This document shows, in pieces, positions 1-8,389 of a DNA stretch of 11,133 bases. Position 1 is the stretch's first letter. Each line of letters starts with the position of its first letter. The stretch is from Candidatus Gallibacteroides avistercoris (GTDB lineage: Bacteria; Bacteroidota; Bacteroidia; Bacteroidales; CHK158-818): assembly GCA_018714665.1 (NCBI GenBank), contig DVNA01000067.1:1-11133 (forward strand), in the 5' to 3' direction. The position numbers and the translations under genes are program-made. Below the pieces are notes generated by a model. That model did not search any database and was not told where the DNA came from. It saw nothing but the letters and a program-made list of their open reading frames with translations.

Positions 1-1
1 G

Positions 2-850
2 GTCATGCCCGGAAAGACAGGGACCATCTCCGTTACCTATAACGCCGAAGGAGCACCCGGATCGTTCCAGAAGACGATTAACGTTTACAGTACGGCTAAA
101 CCAGAGAAGGTGGTTTTATCCATCAAGGGAACCGTTATCCCCTCTCAATCGAGAGAAAATCCTTCGTATCCGTACAAGATGGGGGATTTGCATTTGTCGA
201 ACACCACCCTTCCCTTTTTTGACGTCTATCTGGATAAGCCCAAGACCGAAAAGATTCCGGTAATAAACGAAGGCAAGAAGTTACTTTCCCTGGCGTTTGA
301 CCATGTCCCCCGCCATTTGTCGGTCGTTGCCGTCCCTTCGGTATTGAAACCCAAGGAAAAAGGAGAGATCGTAATTACCTATCGGGCAGAAAAGGTTAAA
401 GACTGGGGATTGCGACGGGACGAGTTTTTTGTAGCATTCTCGGGTGAAAACAAATTCAATCCGGAGTATAAGATTGCCGTAACGGCAAATATTCTCGAAG
501 ATTTCTCCGATTTGAGCCAGGAAGAATTGGAAAAAGCCCCGAAGTTGGAGCTTTCCCAGCAAAAAATTGATTTCGGAGCCGTCAAAGGCACAGACAAGGT
601 AAAAAGAGAATTAAAGGTCACCAATAAAGGGAAAAAACCTTTGTCTATCCGAAAAATACAGACAGATACAGACATTGTCTCGGTTCAGGCATCTTCTCGT
701 ACGGTTGCTCCGGGGAAAAGCGAAACGATCACCTTGACACTCGATCCTTCGGGCATTCCCGGCAAGATGCTGAACAAATTGTTGTCGATTGTAACCAACG
801 ATCCGTTGAATCCGTTTGTATCGGTCCGGTTGGTCGGAACGTTTGAATAA
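2..850 (+). CDS. DUF1573 (Ig-like repeat) protein, 3' part
   Basis: The reading frame is open from the first bases, so the true start, and any signal peptide, lie outside the window; the ATG at 5 is internal. About 282 residues are visible. They form successive beta-rich modules of the DUF1573/ASH Ig-like type. One module ends near residue 45 (PGKTGTISVTY, then IKGTVIP). A divergent middle module covers roughly 60-165. A clear last module covers about 180-281, with the hallmarks IDFGAV, LKVTNKGKKPLSI, TVAPGKSETITLTLDP and SIVTNDPLNP. In Bacteroidota such proteins are usually exported or lipoproteins and their function is unknown; binding or scaffolding is only a guess. The stop TAA lies 15 bp before meaB, so the two are probably co-transcribed. 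The family call is firm; the role is not. Confidence 0.85.
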   Translation, partial: VMPGKTGTISVTYNAEGAPGSFQKTINVYSTAKPEKVVLSIKGTVIPSQSRENPSYPYKMGDLHLSNTTLPFFDVYLDKPKTEKIPVINEGKKLLSLAFDHVPRHLSVVAVPSVLKPKEKGEIVITYRAEKVKDWGLRRDEFFVAFSGENKFNPEYKIAVTANILEDFSDLSQEELEKAPKLELSQQKIDFGAVKGTDKVKRELKVTNKGKKPLSIRKIQTDTDIVSVQASSRTVAPGKSETITLTLDPSGIPGKMLNKLLSIVTNDPLNPFVSVRLVGTFE

Positions 851-865
851 CCCCCAATACTGTAC

Positions 866-1963
866 ATGGAACACATAGAAAACAACAAAGAGTTCGAAGG
901 TTTGACCGTAAACAAGGGGATAGACCAACCCCCTACGGTGAACCCCTATTTGAATAAGGTTCGGACAGCCCGTCGTCGTACCTATACGGCTTCGGAATTT
1001 GTCGAGTCCATTGTCAAAGGCGACATCACCATGTTGTCGCAGGCGGTTACGCTGATTGAAAGCAACCGTTACGAACATCAGACGTTGGCGCAGGAGGTCA
1101 TCGAAAAGTGTCTGCCTTTTTCCGGGAATTCCGTCCGGATAGGGATAACCGGTGTCCCCGGAGCCGGGAAGAGCACCTCGATCGACGCTTTCGGTCTGCA
1201 CGTGTTGGAGCGGGGCGGGAAGTTGGCGGTATTGGCCATCGACCCCAGCAGTGAGCGTTCCAAAGGCAGTATCCTGGGAGACAAGACGCGTATGGAGCGG
1301 TTGGCCGTACACAAACGGGCCTTTGTGCGGCCTTCACCTTCGGCCGGATCGTTGGGAGGCGTAGCCCGCAAAACCAGAGAAACCATTGTGCTGTGTGAGG
1401 CCGCCGGATTTGATACGATTTTTGTAGAGACCGTCGGCGTAGGACAATCCGAAACAGCCGTACACTCCATGGTCGATTTCTTCCTGCTCATCCAGTTGGC
1501 TGGTACCGGAGACGAATTGCAGGGAATCAAACGCGGTATCATGGAGATGGCCGACGGGATCGTCATCAACAAGGCTGATGGTAACAACATAGAAAAAGCC
1601 AAATTGGCGGCGGCACAATTCCGCAACGCCCTGCATCTGTTTCCCCCTACGCTGTCGGGATGGACTCCCCAGGTATTGACCTATTCCGGATATTATGAAA
1701 TAGGCATACCCGAGGTGTGGAAAATGGTGGACGATTATGTGGCATTTACCCGCAAGAACGGTTTCTTTGAACACAAACGTCATGAACAGTCCAAATATTG
1801 GATGTTCGAGACGATAAACGAACAGTTGAAAGAACATTTCTACCGCAATCCGGAAATAGAAGCGATGCTGACAGAAAAGGTCTCCCGTGTATTGAATTCC
1901 GACCAAACCTCTTTCACGGCGGCCAAAGAGGTGTTGGATTATTACTTCAACTCGTTGAAATAG
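866..1963 (+). CDS. meaB: MeaB/ArgK-family GTPase, methylmalonyl-CoA mutase chaperone
   Basis: This is a 365-aa cytoplasmic G3E-type P-loop GTPase of full family length. In the known family MeaB protects and gates cofactor loading of adenosylcobalamin-dependent methylmalonyl-CoA mutase, which in Bacteroidota works in the succinate-propionate route. Visible motifs: Walker A GVPGAGKS at 96-103; the MeaB signature DPSSERSKGSILGDKTRM at 126-143; the switch/Walker B region ETVGVGQSE at 188-196; and the guanine-specificity motif NKAD at 235-238. The C-terminal helices (about 300-365) match the dimerisation arm of MeaB. The ATG at 866 gives a normal N-terminal helical extension. The gene lies 15 bp after the DUF1573 gene, and the mutase subunits are not in the window. 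Older annotations call this family ArgK (arginine/ornithine kinase); the motifs support the GTPase role. Confidence 0.96.
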   Translation: MEHIENNKEFEGLTVNKGIDQPPTVNPYLNKVRTARRRTYTASEFVESIVKGDITMLSQAVTLIESNRYEHQTLAQEVIEKCLPFSGNSVRIGITGVPGAGKSTSIDAFGLHVLERGGKLAVLAIDPSSERSKGSILGDKTRMERLAVHKRAFVRPSPSAGSLGGVARKTRETIVLCEAAGFDTIFVETVGVGQSETAVHSMVDFFLLIQLAGTGDELQGIKRGIMEMADGIVINKADGNNIEKAKLAAAQFRNALHLFPPTLSGWTPQVLTYSGYYEIGIPEVWKMVDDYVAFTRKNGFFEHKRHEQSKYWMFETINEQLKEHFYRNPEIEAMLTEKVSRVLNSDQTSFTAAKEVLDYYFNSLK

Positions 1964-2015
1964 AGCAAATCGTTCTTTTGTGGGATAGGAGTGTGGCTTA
2001 TCCGGAGCAGGCTAA

Positions 2016-2047
2016 TTTCCGTATGCGTGATTTTTTCTGTATCTTTG
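2016..2047 (+). promoter_or_regulatory. Bacteroidota-type promoter for the DUF4919 gene
   Basis: The -7 box TATCTTTG (2040-2047) matches the Bacteroidota consensus TAnnTTTG exactly. It is preceded at a 20-nt spacer by TTTC (2016-2019), one base from the -33 consensus TTTG. Transcription would start near 2053-2055 and give a leader of about 30 nt before the ATG at 2085. This supports separate expression from meaB. Confidence 0.7.
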
Positions 2048-2084
2048 TTGGGAAAACATATTGCGAGAGTATAAATCGGTAAGT

Positions 2085-2777
2085 ATGAAATACGTTTTAT
2101 CTTTTCTATTAATCTGGCTCTGGGGCGGGACGACGTTATCGGCACAGTTGATTGAAGATGCCATAGAGACCCCCGACATGGAGGAGATACAGACGCAGAT
2201 AAACGATCCCACCTCGCCGTTGTACTATCCGGCCTTGATGAAGCGCTACCTGGACAACGATACCACGTTGAATCTAGCCGAATATCGGTGTCTTTATTTA
2301 GGATACAGTTTCCAGGAAGATTACAATCCGTACCGGGTAGTAGAGCATACCGACCGCTTGAAAGAGCTGTATGCCAACGCCGATTACGACGAATTTGTGT
2401 GCGACTCGATCATCAAGTACGCTCGTCTGGCCATCGACGATTTTCCGTTTGATTTAAGGCAGATGAATATGTTGGTATATGCCTATCGTTGCAAGGGCGA
2501 CAAAGAGCAGGAGGCGTTGTGGGGGTACAAGCTGAAAAGCATCGTAGATGCCATCCTCTCCACCGGCGATGGTCAAACCAGCGAATCGGCCTGGTTTGTC
2601 ATCTATCCCGCACACGAATACGATATTATCAACCGGTTGGGCCTCACCGTTACCTCGTATGTCTTTGAAGAGCCCTATTACGACTACCTGAAAGTAGATA
2701 CCAATCCGTTTAAGGTAGAGGGCTACTATTTCAATGTAAGCCGTATCTTGACCGTATTCGAACAAAAATACAAATAG
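2085..2777 (+). CDS. DUF4919 family secreted protein
   Basis: This is a 230-aa protein. The frame can be opened at a TTG at 2061, but the ATG at 2085 is preferred because it directly begins a signal peptide (MKYVLSFLLIWLWGG, likely cleaved near TTLSA|Q at 20-21) and lies about 30 nt after the predicted transcription start. The mature part matches my memory of DUF4919, a Bacteroidota family: NDPTSPLYYPALMKRY near 40-55, then TTLNLAEYRCLYLGY and the QEDYNPYR motif (77-84). No catalytic motif is recognisable and the function is unknown; periplasmic or surface location is inferred from the signal peptide. It stands alone between its own promoter and a terminator. Confidence 0.85.
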   Translation: MKYVLSFLLIWLWGGTTLSAQLIEDAIETPDMEEIQTQINDPTSPLYYPALMKRYLDNDTTLNLAEYRCLYLGYSFQEDYNPYRVVEHTDRLKELYANADYDEFVCDSIIKYARLAIDDFPFDLRQMNMLVYAYRCKGDKEQEALWGYKLKSIVDAILSTGDGQTSESAWFVIYPAHEYDIINRLGLTVTSYVFEEPYYDYLKVDTNPFKVEGYYFNVSRILTVFEQKYK

Positions 2778-2800
2778 CGTTAGCTGCTGATTTAAAGAAG

Positions 2801-2840
2801 AACCGGGCAGAACGATTCTGTAAGAACGTTTTGCCCGGTT
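2801..2840. terminator. Hairpin terminator between convergent genes
   Basis: A 14-bp stem pairs AACCGGGCAGAACG (2801-2814) with CGTTTTGCCCGGTT (2827-2840), with one G-T wobble and a 12-nt loop that can pair further (TTCT with AGAA). It lies between the plus-strand DUF4919 gene and the minus-strand portal-like gene. There is no clean T-run on the plus side. On the minus strand the stem is followed by a moderately T-rich CTTCTTTAAAT, so it may work better for the portal-like gene. Confidence 0.7.
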
Positions 2841-2882
2841 CCGGTATGGAAAGAAAAACGAAAATCCGTTGTCCGGTAAAAA

Positions 2883-4871
2883 TTATCGGGATATTCCCGC
2901 CGGCATATTGGGTGCCGGCGAAAGTACAGTGTTCGGCTGTGCCGTTTGTCCGTTTGCGTTGTTCTGCATCCCGTAACCGTTTGCCATAGTCTGTTGTTGG
3001 TTCAACAGCTCCTGTTGCATCTTTTCCTTTACCTGCTGTATACTTTGCAACAAGCGGTCGGCAAAGGGGAAGGATCCGTTTTCGAGCAGCATTTCCAGCG
3101 AGATCTGCCCCATCCGGAACAGCTCCATCAACAGCTCGTTCGATGCCATCCGGTAGGTAGGGTTGGTGCTCGATTCGCAGATTGAGAGGTCGAACTCCAC
3201 ATCCCGAACTTTTTGCGGGTTGTACATTTTAGCCTCTTGGTCATATACACTTCCGGCGATGTTCAGATAACGGGCCTCGCGATAGAACTGTTGAACCGTC
3301 TTCATCACCTTGGTGTCCCGTTCTTCCCGGAACGATTTAAACGATTCGAACAGGTCGATTAGGTTCAAGCTCGAATTTTGCGTCTGTTGTGCATACAATA
3401 CCCCCGAAGTAACGGTTGTGGCTACTTTCCCCTGCATGGCCCCGTGGATACCCGATATGTCTTCTATCAGGCGTAATTGCAGATTTAGCAGTTCGTATGC
3501 CCCCACATTGGTGGCATTGGTCGAGATTTGTTGGGGAAGTACCCCGCCAGGTTTGGGCTTAAACAGGATAATGCCGTTGTATCGAGTCCACTGTTCGGCC
3601 ACATCTTCAATAGACATCCCGTCCGGAATCTGGTCTTCCGGGAAAAGCAGTACCCCTTTTGCGCTGGCCCCCATGATAAAGTCGATCAAGGTTATCAGCC
3701 GGTTGATGTAACGCTGTTGGTCGATAATATCCTCGACAAACGAGTGTATCTCACCGTCCATCAACGGGTAGAGTTTAAAGACGTACGGATGTTCCCCATG
3801 CCAATAGGGAGTCTCCCCCTCGTCCAGGATATGGCCAAACGGGGTAAAAAATCGATAATACCAATAGCGGTCAATAAACCACTCTGTTTCGATCAATGCT
3901 ACCTTTTCCGGAGCAATACCCTTTTGTGCAGCCTCCTCCAAACGCTTCCGGTTTATCGCTTCTATCTCCTGCATCCGTTCCATCTCCTCTTTGTAATAGT
4001 CTCCGGTTAAGGTGTCGTGGCAGCGCAGGCGCTCTTTGTTTTCAAGCGTCCATACCTCGATGATGCGACACAAGTGAGGCTCGGTGGCGATTAAAAAATC
4101 GAGGTTATCGAGGTTGTCCGAGGTCAATGCCTCAAACGAGCGGGAAATCTCTTCGCGGGTAGCCTGGTTGTACAGTTCCCGGAGTTGTTTGGCCCTGCGG
4201 CGCGAACCTTTGGCAAATTTGCTGACCACGTCGGCAATCGGCACGTCGTGCAGTTCGCCTATCAAGGTGCAGTCCCAAAGCCTCACATCCTCCATTGCGT
4301 TGAAAAATATGCGGTTCGGGTTTACGACATCCACCCAGACATCCATCCGATTGTTTCTCCATCCGTACCCGATTTTGTGGAAACACGTTCCCGAGACAAC
4401 AAACTCTTCCATCGTCCGGCCGTCTATTTCCCAGAGATGGTTCATCTGGTAAACATATTGCATGGCCACGCTCATCATCTCGCCCGCTTTCTGTTCTTCC
4501 CTGTCGCGGGATATGCAGACCGGTTCGGTCTGTACGTTGCGGAACTGTCCGACGATATTCTTTACTATCTGCCGCACCAGGTTGTTTTTGAGCGGAATCT
4601 TACCCTGTTCTTTGAGGTATTGTTCTTCGGTGATGGTTCGGCCGTCGGGAGTTTCGATTTTATCGTTCCATTGTTTGCCGAAGGTATAGTTCCGGCTGCG
4701 GCATCGTTTCTTCCGAAAATGTTCGATGTTGTCCCACGCTCGTTTGGCTTGTAGCAGAACGTCGAGATGAGATCGGTCCAAATCGAATCTCTCGTCCGTA
4801 CGGTTCCTTTTTTGTTTGCCTAAGGAGCTGTCATTCCCTTCCGTAGAGAAATTAATTTCTGTCTTTTCCAT
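2883..4871 (-). CDS. Phage portal-like protein
   Basis: This is an intact 662-aa protein resembling podovirus/P22-like and crAss-like portal proteins, the dodecameric ring at the capsid vertex through which DNA passes. Portal-like landmarks: an N-terminal helix AKRAWDNIEHFRKKRCRSRNYTFGKQW (about 42-68, basic and aromatic); NNLVRQIVKNIVGQF (96-110); GTCFHKIGYGWR followed by VDVVNPNRIFFNA (161-192, wing strands); DDQQRY-type helix IIDQQRYINRLITLIDF (382-398); and SGIHGAMQGK with TSGVLYAQQTQNSS (473-501), the stem/tunnel-loop region. The C-terminus (about 615-655) is rich in Q, N and P. The start is taken at the ATG at 4871; an upstream TTG (4880) would add three residues and is less likely. It is divergent from the phage-like gene at 5042. 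No capsid or terminase genes accompany it. The family call rests on motif memory, not a search. Confidence 0.72.
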   Translation of the reverse strand: MEKTEINFSTEGNDSSLGKQKRNRTDERFDLDRSHLDVLLQAKRAWDNIEHFRKKRCRSRNYTFGKQWNDKIETPDGRTITEEQYLKEQGKIPLKNNLVRQIVKNIVGQFRNVQTEPVCISRDREEQKAGEMMSVAMQYVYQMNHLWEIDGRTMEEFVVSGTCFHKIGYGWRNNRMDVWVDVVNPNRIFFNAMEDVRLWDCTLIGELHDVPIADVVSKFAKGSRRRAKQLRELYNQATREEISRSFEALTSDNLDNLDFLIATEPHLCRIIEVWTLENKERLRCHDTLTGDYYKEEMERMQEIEAINRKRLEEAAQKGIAPEKVALIETEWFIDRYWYYRFFTPFGHILDEGETPYWHGEHPYVFKLYPLMDGEIHSFVEDIIDQQRYINRLITLIDFIMGASAKGVLLFPEDQIPDGMSIEDVAEQWTRYNGIILFKPKPGGVLPQQISTNATNVGAYELLNLQLRLIEDISGIHGAMQGKVATTVTSGVLYAQQTQNSSLNLIDLFESFKSFREERDTKVMKTVQQFYREARYLNIAGSVYDQEAKMYNPQKVRDVEFDLSICESSTNPTYRMASNELLMELFRMGQISLEMLLENGSFPFADRLLQSIQQVKEKMQQELLNQQQTMANGYGMQNNANGQTAQPNTVLSPAPNMPAGISR

Positions 4872-5041
4872 ATAAATCAAAAGATTAAATATTTTCTGTG
4901 TTGCAAATAACGGGAATGTTGAGTCCGATCTTATGTTATAAAATAAGAATCGAGCACTCCGGTTCCGATCTTGATTTTATAACAGGAGCATCTTTTTCGT
5001 CGATTGTATTTTTACCGGCGAAAACAAAACCTAGAAAATTT

Positions 5042-7672
5042 ATGGAACAGATTAATTTGACGTTTAACGGAGAGACGCACTGTCCTCCTGCGGGAACATC
5101 GCCAGAGGGCGATTGCAGCCACGTGGTTAATCTCCGGTATAAAGATGGTGCGTGGCGGCCAGTAGGCCTACCGGAAGTACTTTATACACCGGCAGATGCT
5201 TCCCGAAAAATTATATTCGTGCATAAGAATGAGTCGTACGAGCACTATCTTTCGTACGATGGGACTTCCGTTTATTACGAATGTTGTGAAAAAGACGGGG
5301 AGTTGCAGCCGGTAGAATTCCCCAAGCTGGCCGACCTGCCGGAGTTGAAAAAGATTGAATCATGCGGTAATACGTTGATTTTTTTATCCCGTTCGGGAAT
5401 CTCCTACGCTCTGTTCAGTGCAGGGAATTATCAATATTTGGGCGAAAAACCGGAGCTTCCACAACTGTTGTTTTACTATAACGTAGCACGAACCGAGACA
5501 GGAACCGTTCCGGCCTACACGCTTAGCGAAGCAGCCTTACCGGCCGACAGTTATCAGCTGAACAACGATGATATTATTGCTTTCTCCAATTTGGTTACAG
5601 GTACCTATAATAAACTGAAATATGAGTTGGAACAGGCCGGAACGCTTTCACATCCCGTACTAGTGAAATATGCGTTGCGGTTGTACGACGGTTCCTACAT
5701 GATGTCTTCGCCTGCGATACTTTTATTGCCGTTCGATTCGGTTCGGCGTTTTCAACAATACAAAGTCCCATGTACCAAATCAGGCTCGTCTGTTACCGGT
5801 TTTGTTGAACATGAGATGTCTTTGATGGGATACAAAATATTTTACGATATGTCGATGTTTGACTTGTCCAAGTGGCTTGACATCGTAATGTCTCTCGATA
5901 TTTTTGTTTCTCAGGAGATTATCCCATTAAAACAGGGGGAGTTCTTCTCTGAATCGACCGTTGCCGATGAGTTGTACAATGACGAGCAGAGAACCGTATT
6001 GACGTGCGATATTCCTGAACGTTCCTACGGTGAAATTTGCTCAACAATTACCCAAGAGACACAGTTCTATCTGGTTGCCTCCTTGGAGGTGGACAAGATG
6101 CCTATCCCGTATAAAGCCATAGAGTTGCCGTTGTTGGATAAGCTGGGTACGTTGGTACATCAACCGACGTTACCTTCGGACGATTTTACCCACCACAGCC
6201 TTTTGCCCGAAGTATCGTATATCTATAACGGCCGGTTGCACTTGGGAGCTGCCAGTACCCGGTTTTTCAGTGGTTTCCAGTTGAGTAGTTTCCAACTGGG
6301 GCAACCTCGTTGTAACGGCTATTTTTCAGGACATGGGGAGGATCATCGTGTTATCTATTTCACCCAAGTATATGTGGAGGTAACGATAAAGGGTACTGGC
6401 GGTTCCGGGAAAGTGGTCCGGGGGATGGTTGCTCCCAATACGTCTTCTTTCCCTGTTATAGGGGTGTCTCCCTATCTGTCTTATCCCGATACCCGAGCCA
6501 TCAAGATGAAAATCTCCGGAATCGATATAGCCGGCAAAGTGTATAGTTATGAATGTGCGTTGACCCCCTCCTCTACCCAGAATGAGGCTTATTATATAGA
6601 TGAATCGTTAAAACCGATAGCCTTTGCTGAGTCAGATGACAATCCAGACGCACCTTTTTCCATCCCCGAATATGAACCGGTAATCGAATACACCGAGAAC
6701 AAGTTGCGTGTATCGGAGGTAAATAATCCCTTCTTGTTCCCGATGGAGCAGACCTATACGTTGTCGTCAGGCCGTATTTTGGGAATGGGAGCCACGGTAG
6801 CCGCCTTATCGCAAGGACAGTATGGCGAGTTTCCGTTGTATGTCTTTACGACCGAGGGCGTTTGGGCCATGCAGGTGGGAACGGATGAGGTAGTATATGG
6901 CAGTCAGCATCCGGTAAACCGGGAGGTATGCAACAACCCCGCATCGATTACACCGATAGACCATGCGCTGGTTTATACTACGGATAGGGGGGTGATGTTG
7001 TTGGACGGTAGCCAAAGTACCCTTTTGTCTCAACCGATGACCGGTCGATCCGATACGTTTCCCGGAGCAATCCCCGAAGATATGGACAAGGAGATTCGTG
7101 CCGTGTTGTCGGATGATACCCTGTTTACCGATTATCTGTTGGATGCAGAAATCGGTTATAACTATGCCTATAATGAATTGATCATCTTAAATCCAGCCTA
7201 TTCATATTACTATGTATTGGGAATAGACGTGGGAATGTGGTATCGTCGTACGGGAACCATATCGGGGTTATGTCGCGATTATCCGTACGCATTGGCAACG
7301 GATACCTCGGGAACGTTGTTTCATTTGGGAAAAGAGCGGTTCGATCAGAAAATTTCGGTGGCACTTGTTTCCAGGGCGTTGAAGTTTTTACCGAACATAT
7401 ACAAGAAAATACGTCGCCTTTTTGTACGGGTTTTCGGGAAAGATGTAACGTTGAAAATATCCTTGTGGGGTGCTCACGAGGCCAACAGCCGTTACGGATG
7501 TCTGGGACGGACCGAAGGAGCGGGATATGTGCCCGGACGTATTTCTTTGTCGTTGTGTGGTCCTTCGTTTCGTTATTATCGGTTGTCCTTGGATGGAAAA
7601 GTGGACGATACCTTTTTTTTGGAATCTGTCGATTTCTCTTTGGCCGCAGGCGGTTCTCAAAAAGAGCAGTAG
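5042..7672 (+). CDS. Phage tail-nozzle/neck-like structural protein
   Basis: This is an 876-aa protein without signal peptide or membrane segment. The open frame reaches a GTG at 4898, but those 48 extra residues look non-coding, whereas the ATG at 5042 starts a sensible chain (MEQINLTFNGETHCPPAG). It is rich in beta strands. The N-terminal part has SPEGDCSHVVNLRYKDGAWR (about 20-39) and then short blades such as KIIFVHKNESYEHYLSYDG and ESCGNTLIFLSRSG. The C-terminal third carries FPLYVFTTEGVWAMQVG (near 597), TTDRGVMLLDG (near 645), YNYAYNELIILNP (near 706) and a closing SFRYYRLSLDGKVDDTFFLES. These features recall large propeller-bearing nozzle proteins (T7 gp12, P22 gp10 type; T7 gp12 is about 790 aa) and proteins of Bacteroidales prophages. 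Pairing with a portal-like gene strengthens the call. An exotic self or surface protein is possible. Confidence 0.55.
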   Translation: MEQINLTFNGETHCPPAGTSPEGDCSHVVNLRYKDGAWRPVGLPEVLYTPADASRKIIFVHKNESYEHYLSYDGTSVYYECCEKDGELQPVEFPKLADLPELKKIESCGNTLIFLSRSGISYALFSAGNYQYLGEKPELPQLLFYYNVARTETGTVPAYTLSEAALPADSYQLNNDDIIAFSNLVTGTYNKLKYELEQAGTLSHPVLVKYALRLYDGSYMMSSPAILLLPFDSVRRFQQYKVPCTKSGSSVTGFVEHEMSLMGYKIFYDMSMFDLSKWLDIVMSLDIFVSQEIIPLKQGEFFSESTVADELYNDEQRTVLTCDIPERSYGEICSTITQETQFYLVASLEVDKMPIPYKAIELPLLDKLGTLVHQPTLPSDDFTHHSLLPEVSYIYNGRLHLGAASTRFFSGFQLSSFQLGQPRCNGYFSGHGEDHRVIYFTQVYVEVTIKGTGGSGKVVRGMVAPNTSSFPVIGVSPYLSYPDTRAIKMKISGIDIAGKVYSYECALTPSSTQNEAYYIDESLKPIAFAESDDNPDAPFSIPEYEPVIEYTENKLRVSEVNNPFLFPMEQTYTLSSGRILGMGATVAALSQGQYGEFPLYVFTTEGVWAMQVGTDEVVYGSQHPVNREVCNNPASITPIDHALVYTTDRGVMLLDGSQSTLLSQPMTGRSDTFPGAIPEDMDKEIRAVLSDDTLFTDYLLDAEIGYNYAYNELIILNPAYSYYYVLGIDVGMWYRRTGTISGLCRDYPYALATDTSGTLFHLGKERFDQKISVALVSRALKFLPNIYKKIRRLFVRVFGKDVTLKISLWGAHEANSRYGCLGRTEGAGYVPGRISLSLCGPSFRYYRLSLDGKVDDTFFLESVDFSLAAGGSQKEQ

Positions 7673-7681
7673 TGGTTGGAT

Positions 7682-7721
7682 AAAAAATCCCCCGATAGCA
7701 CGGCGCTACGGGGGATTTTTT
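7682..7721. terminator. Bidirectional intrinsic terminator
   Basis: AAAAAATCCCCCG (7682-7694) pairs perfectly with CGGGGGATTTTTT (7709-7721), and TAGC/GCTA extends the stem inward over a 5-nt loop. The A-run before and T-run after make it a strong intrinsic terminator in both directions. It serves the plus-strand phage-like gene (stop at 7672) and the minus-strand lipoprotein gene (stop at 7733). Confidence 0.93.
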
Positions 7722-7732
7722 AATCTATTATT

Positions 7733-8353
7733 TTATTTCTCTTTGGAATATTCGGCATTTAGCAGTTGGATAACCTCTTCTGTTATATCGCATTGGGGGT
7801 CAGCCAGTAAAATGTTGTCATTCCCCGAGTTGCTAAAAATAACCTTGAATTTTTTCTCTTTGTTGTATTCTTTCAGGAACGAAGTTATTTTTTTGAAGAT
7901 CAAGTCTGACGAGCGTTTGTTTTCAAGCATCAGGTTTTGATTATGGCGTTCTTGCAGTTCCCGCAATTCGGTCTCTTTTTTACCCAGAGCCTCGTAACTG
8001 CTTTGTTGGGACTCAGCAGATAAGAATGCGTTGTTTTGTAGTTTGTTTTGGTATTCCTCTACCATTTTCTGGAACTCTTTGTTTTTAGTCTCAAACTCTC
8101 TTCGGTTATTGTTGGCCATTTGAACGAATCCTTCATTCAAATCCTTTACATATTGATAATTGTGTAAAAGTGAATCAGTATTGATATAAGCTATATCGTT
8201 AGAGGTATTTGTGGCAGGTTCCTTGGTCGCTGTATTGTCCGTAGTTATTGGAGCAGGAGTTTGTTCATCTATTTTGGAGGTACACCGAGTAAAACCCAGC
8301 ATGAGGGAAACCAATAGCAAGGCATGAACCATGAATTTCTTATTTCTTATCAT
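7733..8353 (-). CDS. OmpH/Skp-like lipoprotein
   Basis: This 206-aa protein resembles the OmpH/Skp periplasmic chaperones, which hold unfolded outer-membrane proteins. The N-terminus is a signal peptide with a hydrophobic core (HALLLVSLMLGF) ending at Cys24, so it is probably a lipoprotein; the lipobox GFTRC is loose, as is common in this phylum. A Thr/Pro/Asn-rich linker covers about 31-52. The Skp-type body begins with IAYINTDSLLHNYQYVKDLN (54-73), continues as a long charged coiled coil (about 75-165), and ends with the characteristic strand FKVIFSNSGNDNILLADPQCDITEEVIQLLN (169-199). Skp itself is soluble and about 160 residues, so the lipid anchor and linker are additions. It follows the small membrane-protein gene by 36 bp on the same strand and ends at the bidirectional terminator. 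Confidence 0.85.
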   Translation of the reverse strand: MIRNKKFMVHALLLVSLMLGFTRCTSKIDEQTPAPITTDNTATKEPATNTSNDIAYINTDSLLHNYQYVKDLNEGFVQMANNNRREFETKNKEFQKMVEEYQNKLQNNAFLSAESQQSSYEALGKKETELRELQERHNQNLMLENKRSSDLIFKKITSFLKEYNKEKKFKVIFSNSGNDNILLADPQCDITEEVIQLLNAEYSKEK

Positions 8354-8389
8354 ATAGGTTTAGTAATTAGTTAGATGTATGTTATAACG

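Noticed and set aside
611..1312. Long minus-strand open frame (233 codons) opposite the DUF1573 gene and meaB
   Set aside because: It lies antisense to two well-supported genes, its translation resembles no protein, and its length is explained by codon bias of the sense strand.
866..1963. ArgK (arginine/ornithine transport kinase) label
   Set aside because: This is a historical name for the family; the GTPase motifs and MeaB signature indicate the mutase chaperone.
1983..2003. Possible terminator after meaB (GGATA / TATCC)
   Set aside because: The stem is only 5 bp with an 11-nt loop and no T-run follows.
4898..5041. 48-codon extension of the phage-like gene from a GTG at 4898
   Set aside because: The translation is low-quality and the ATG at 5042 starts the recognisable chain; most of the gap is needed for divergent control regions.
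2801..7721. Attachment-site direct repeats around the phage-like pair
   Set aside because: No matching direct repeats were seen at the borders; the shared CCCGGTT in the terminators is incidental and short.
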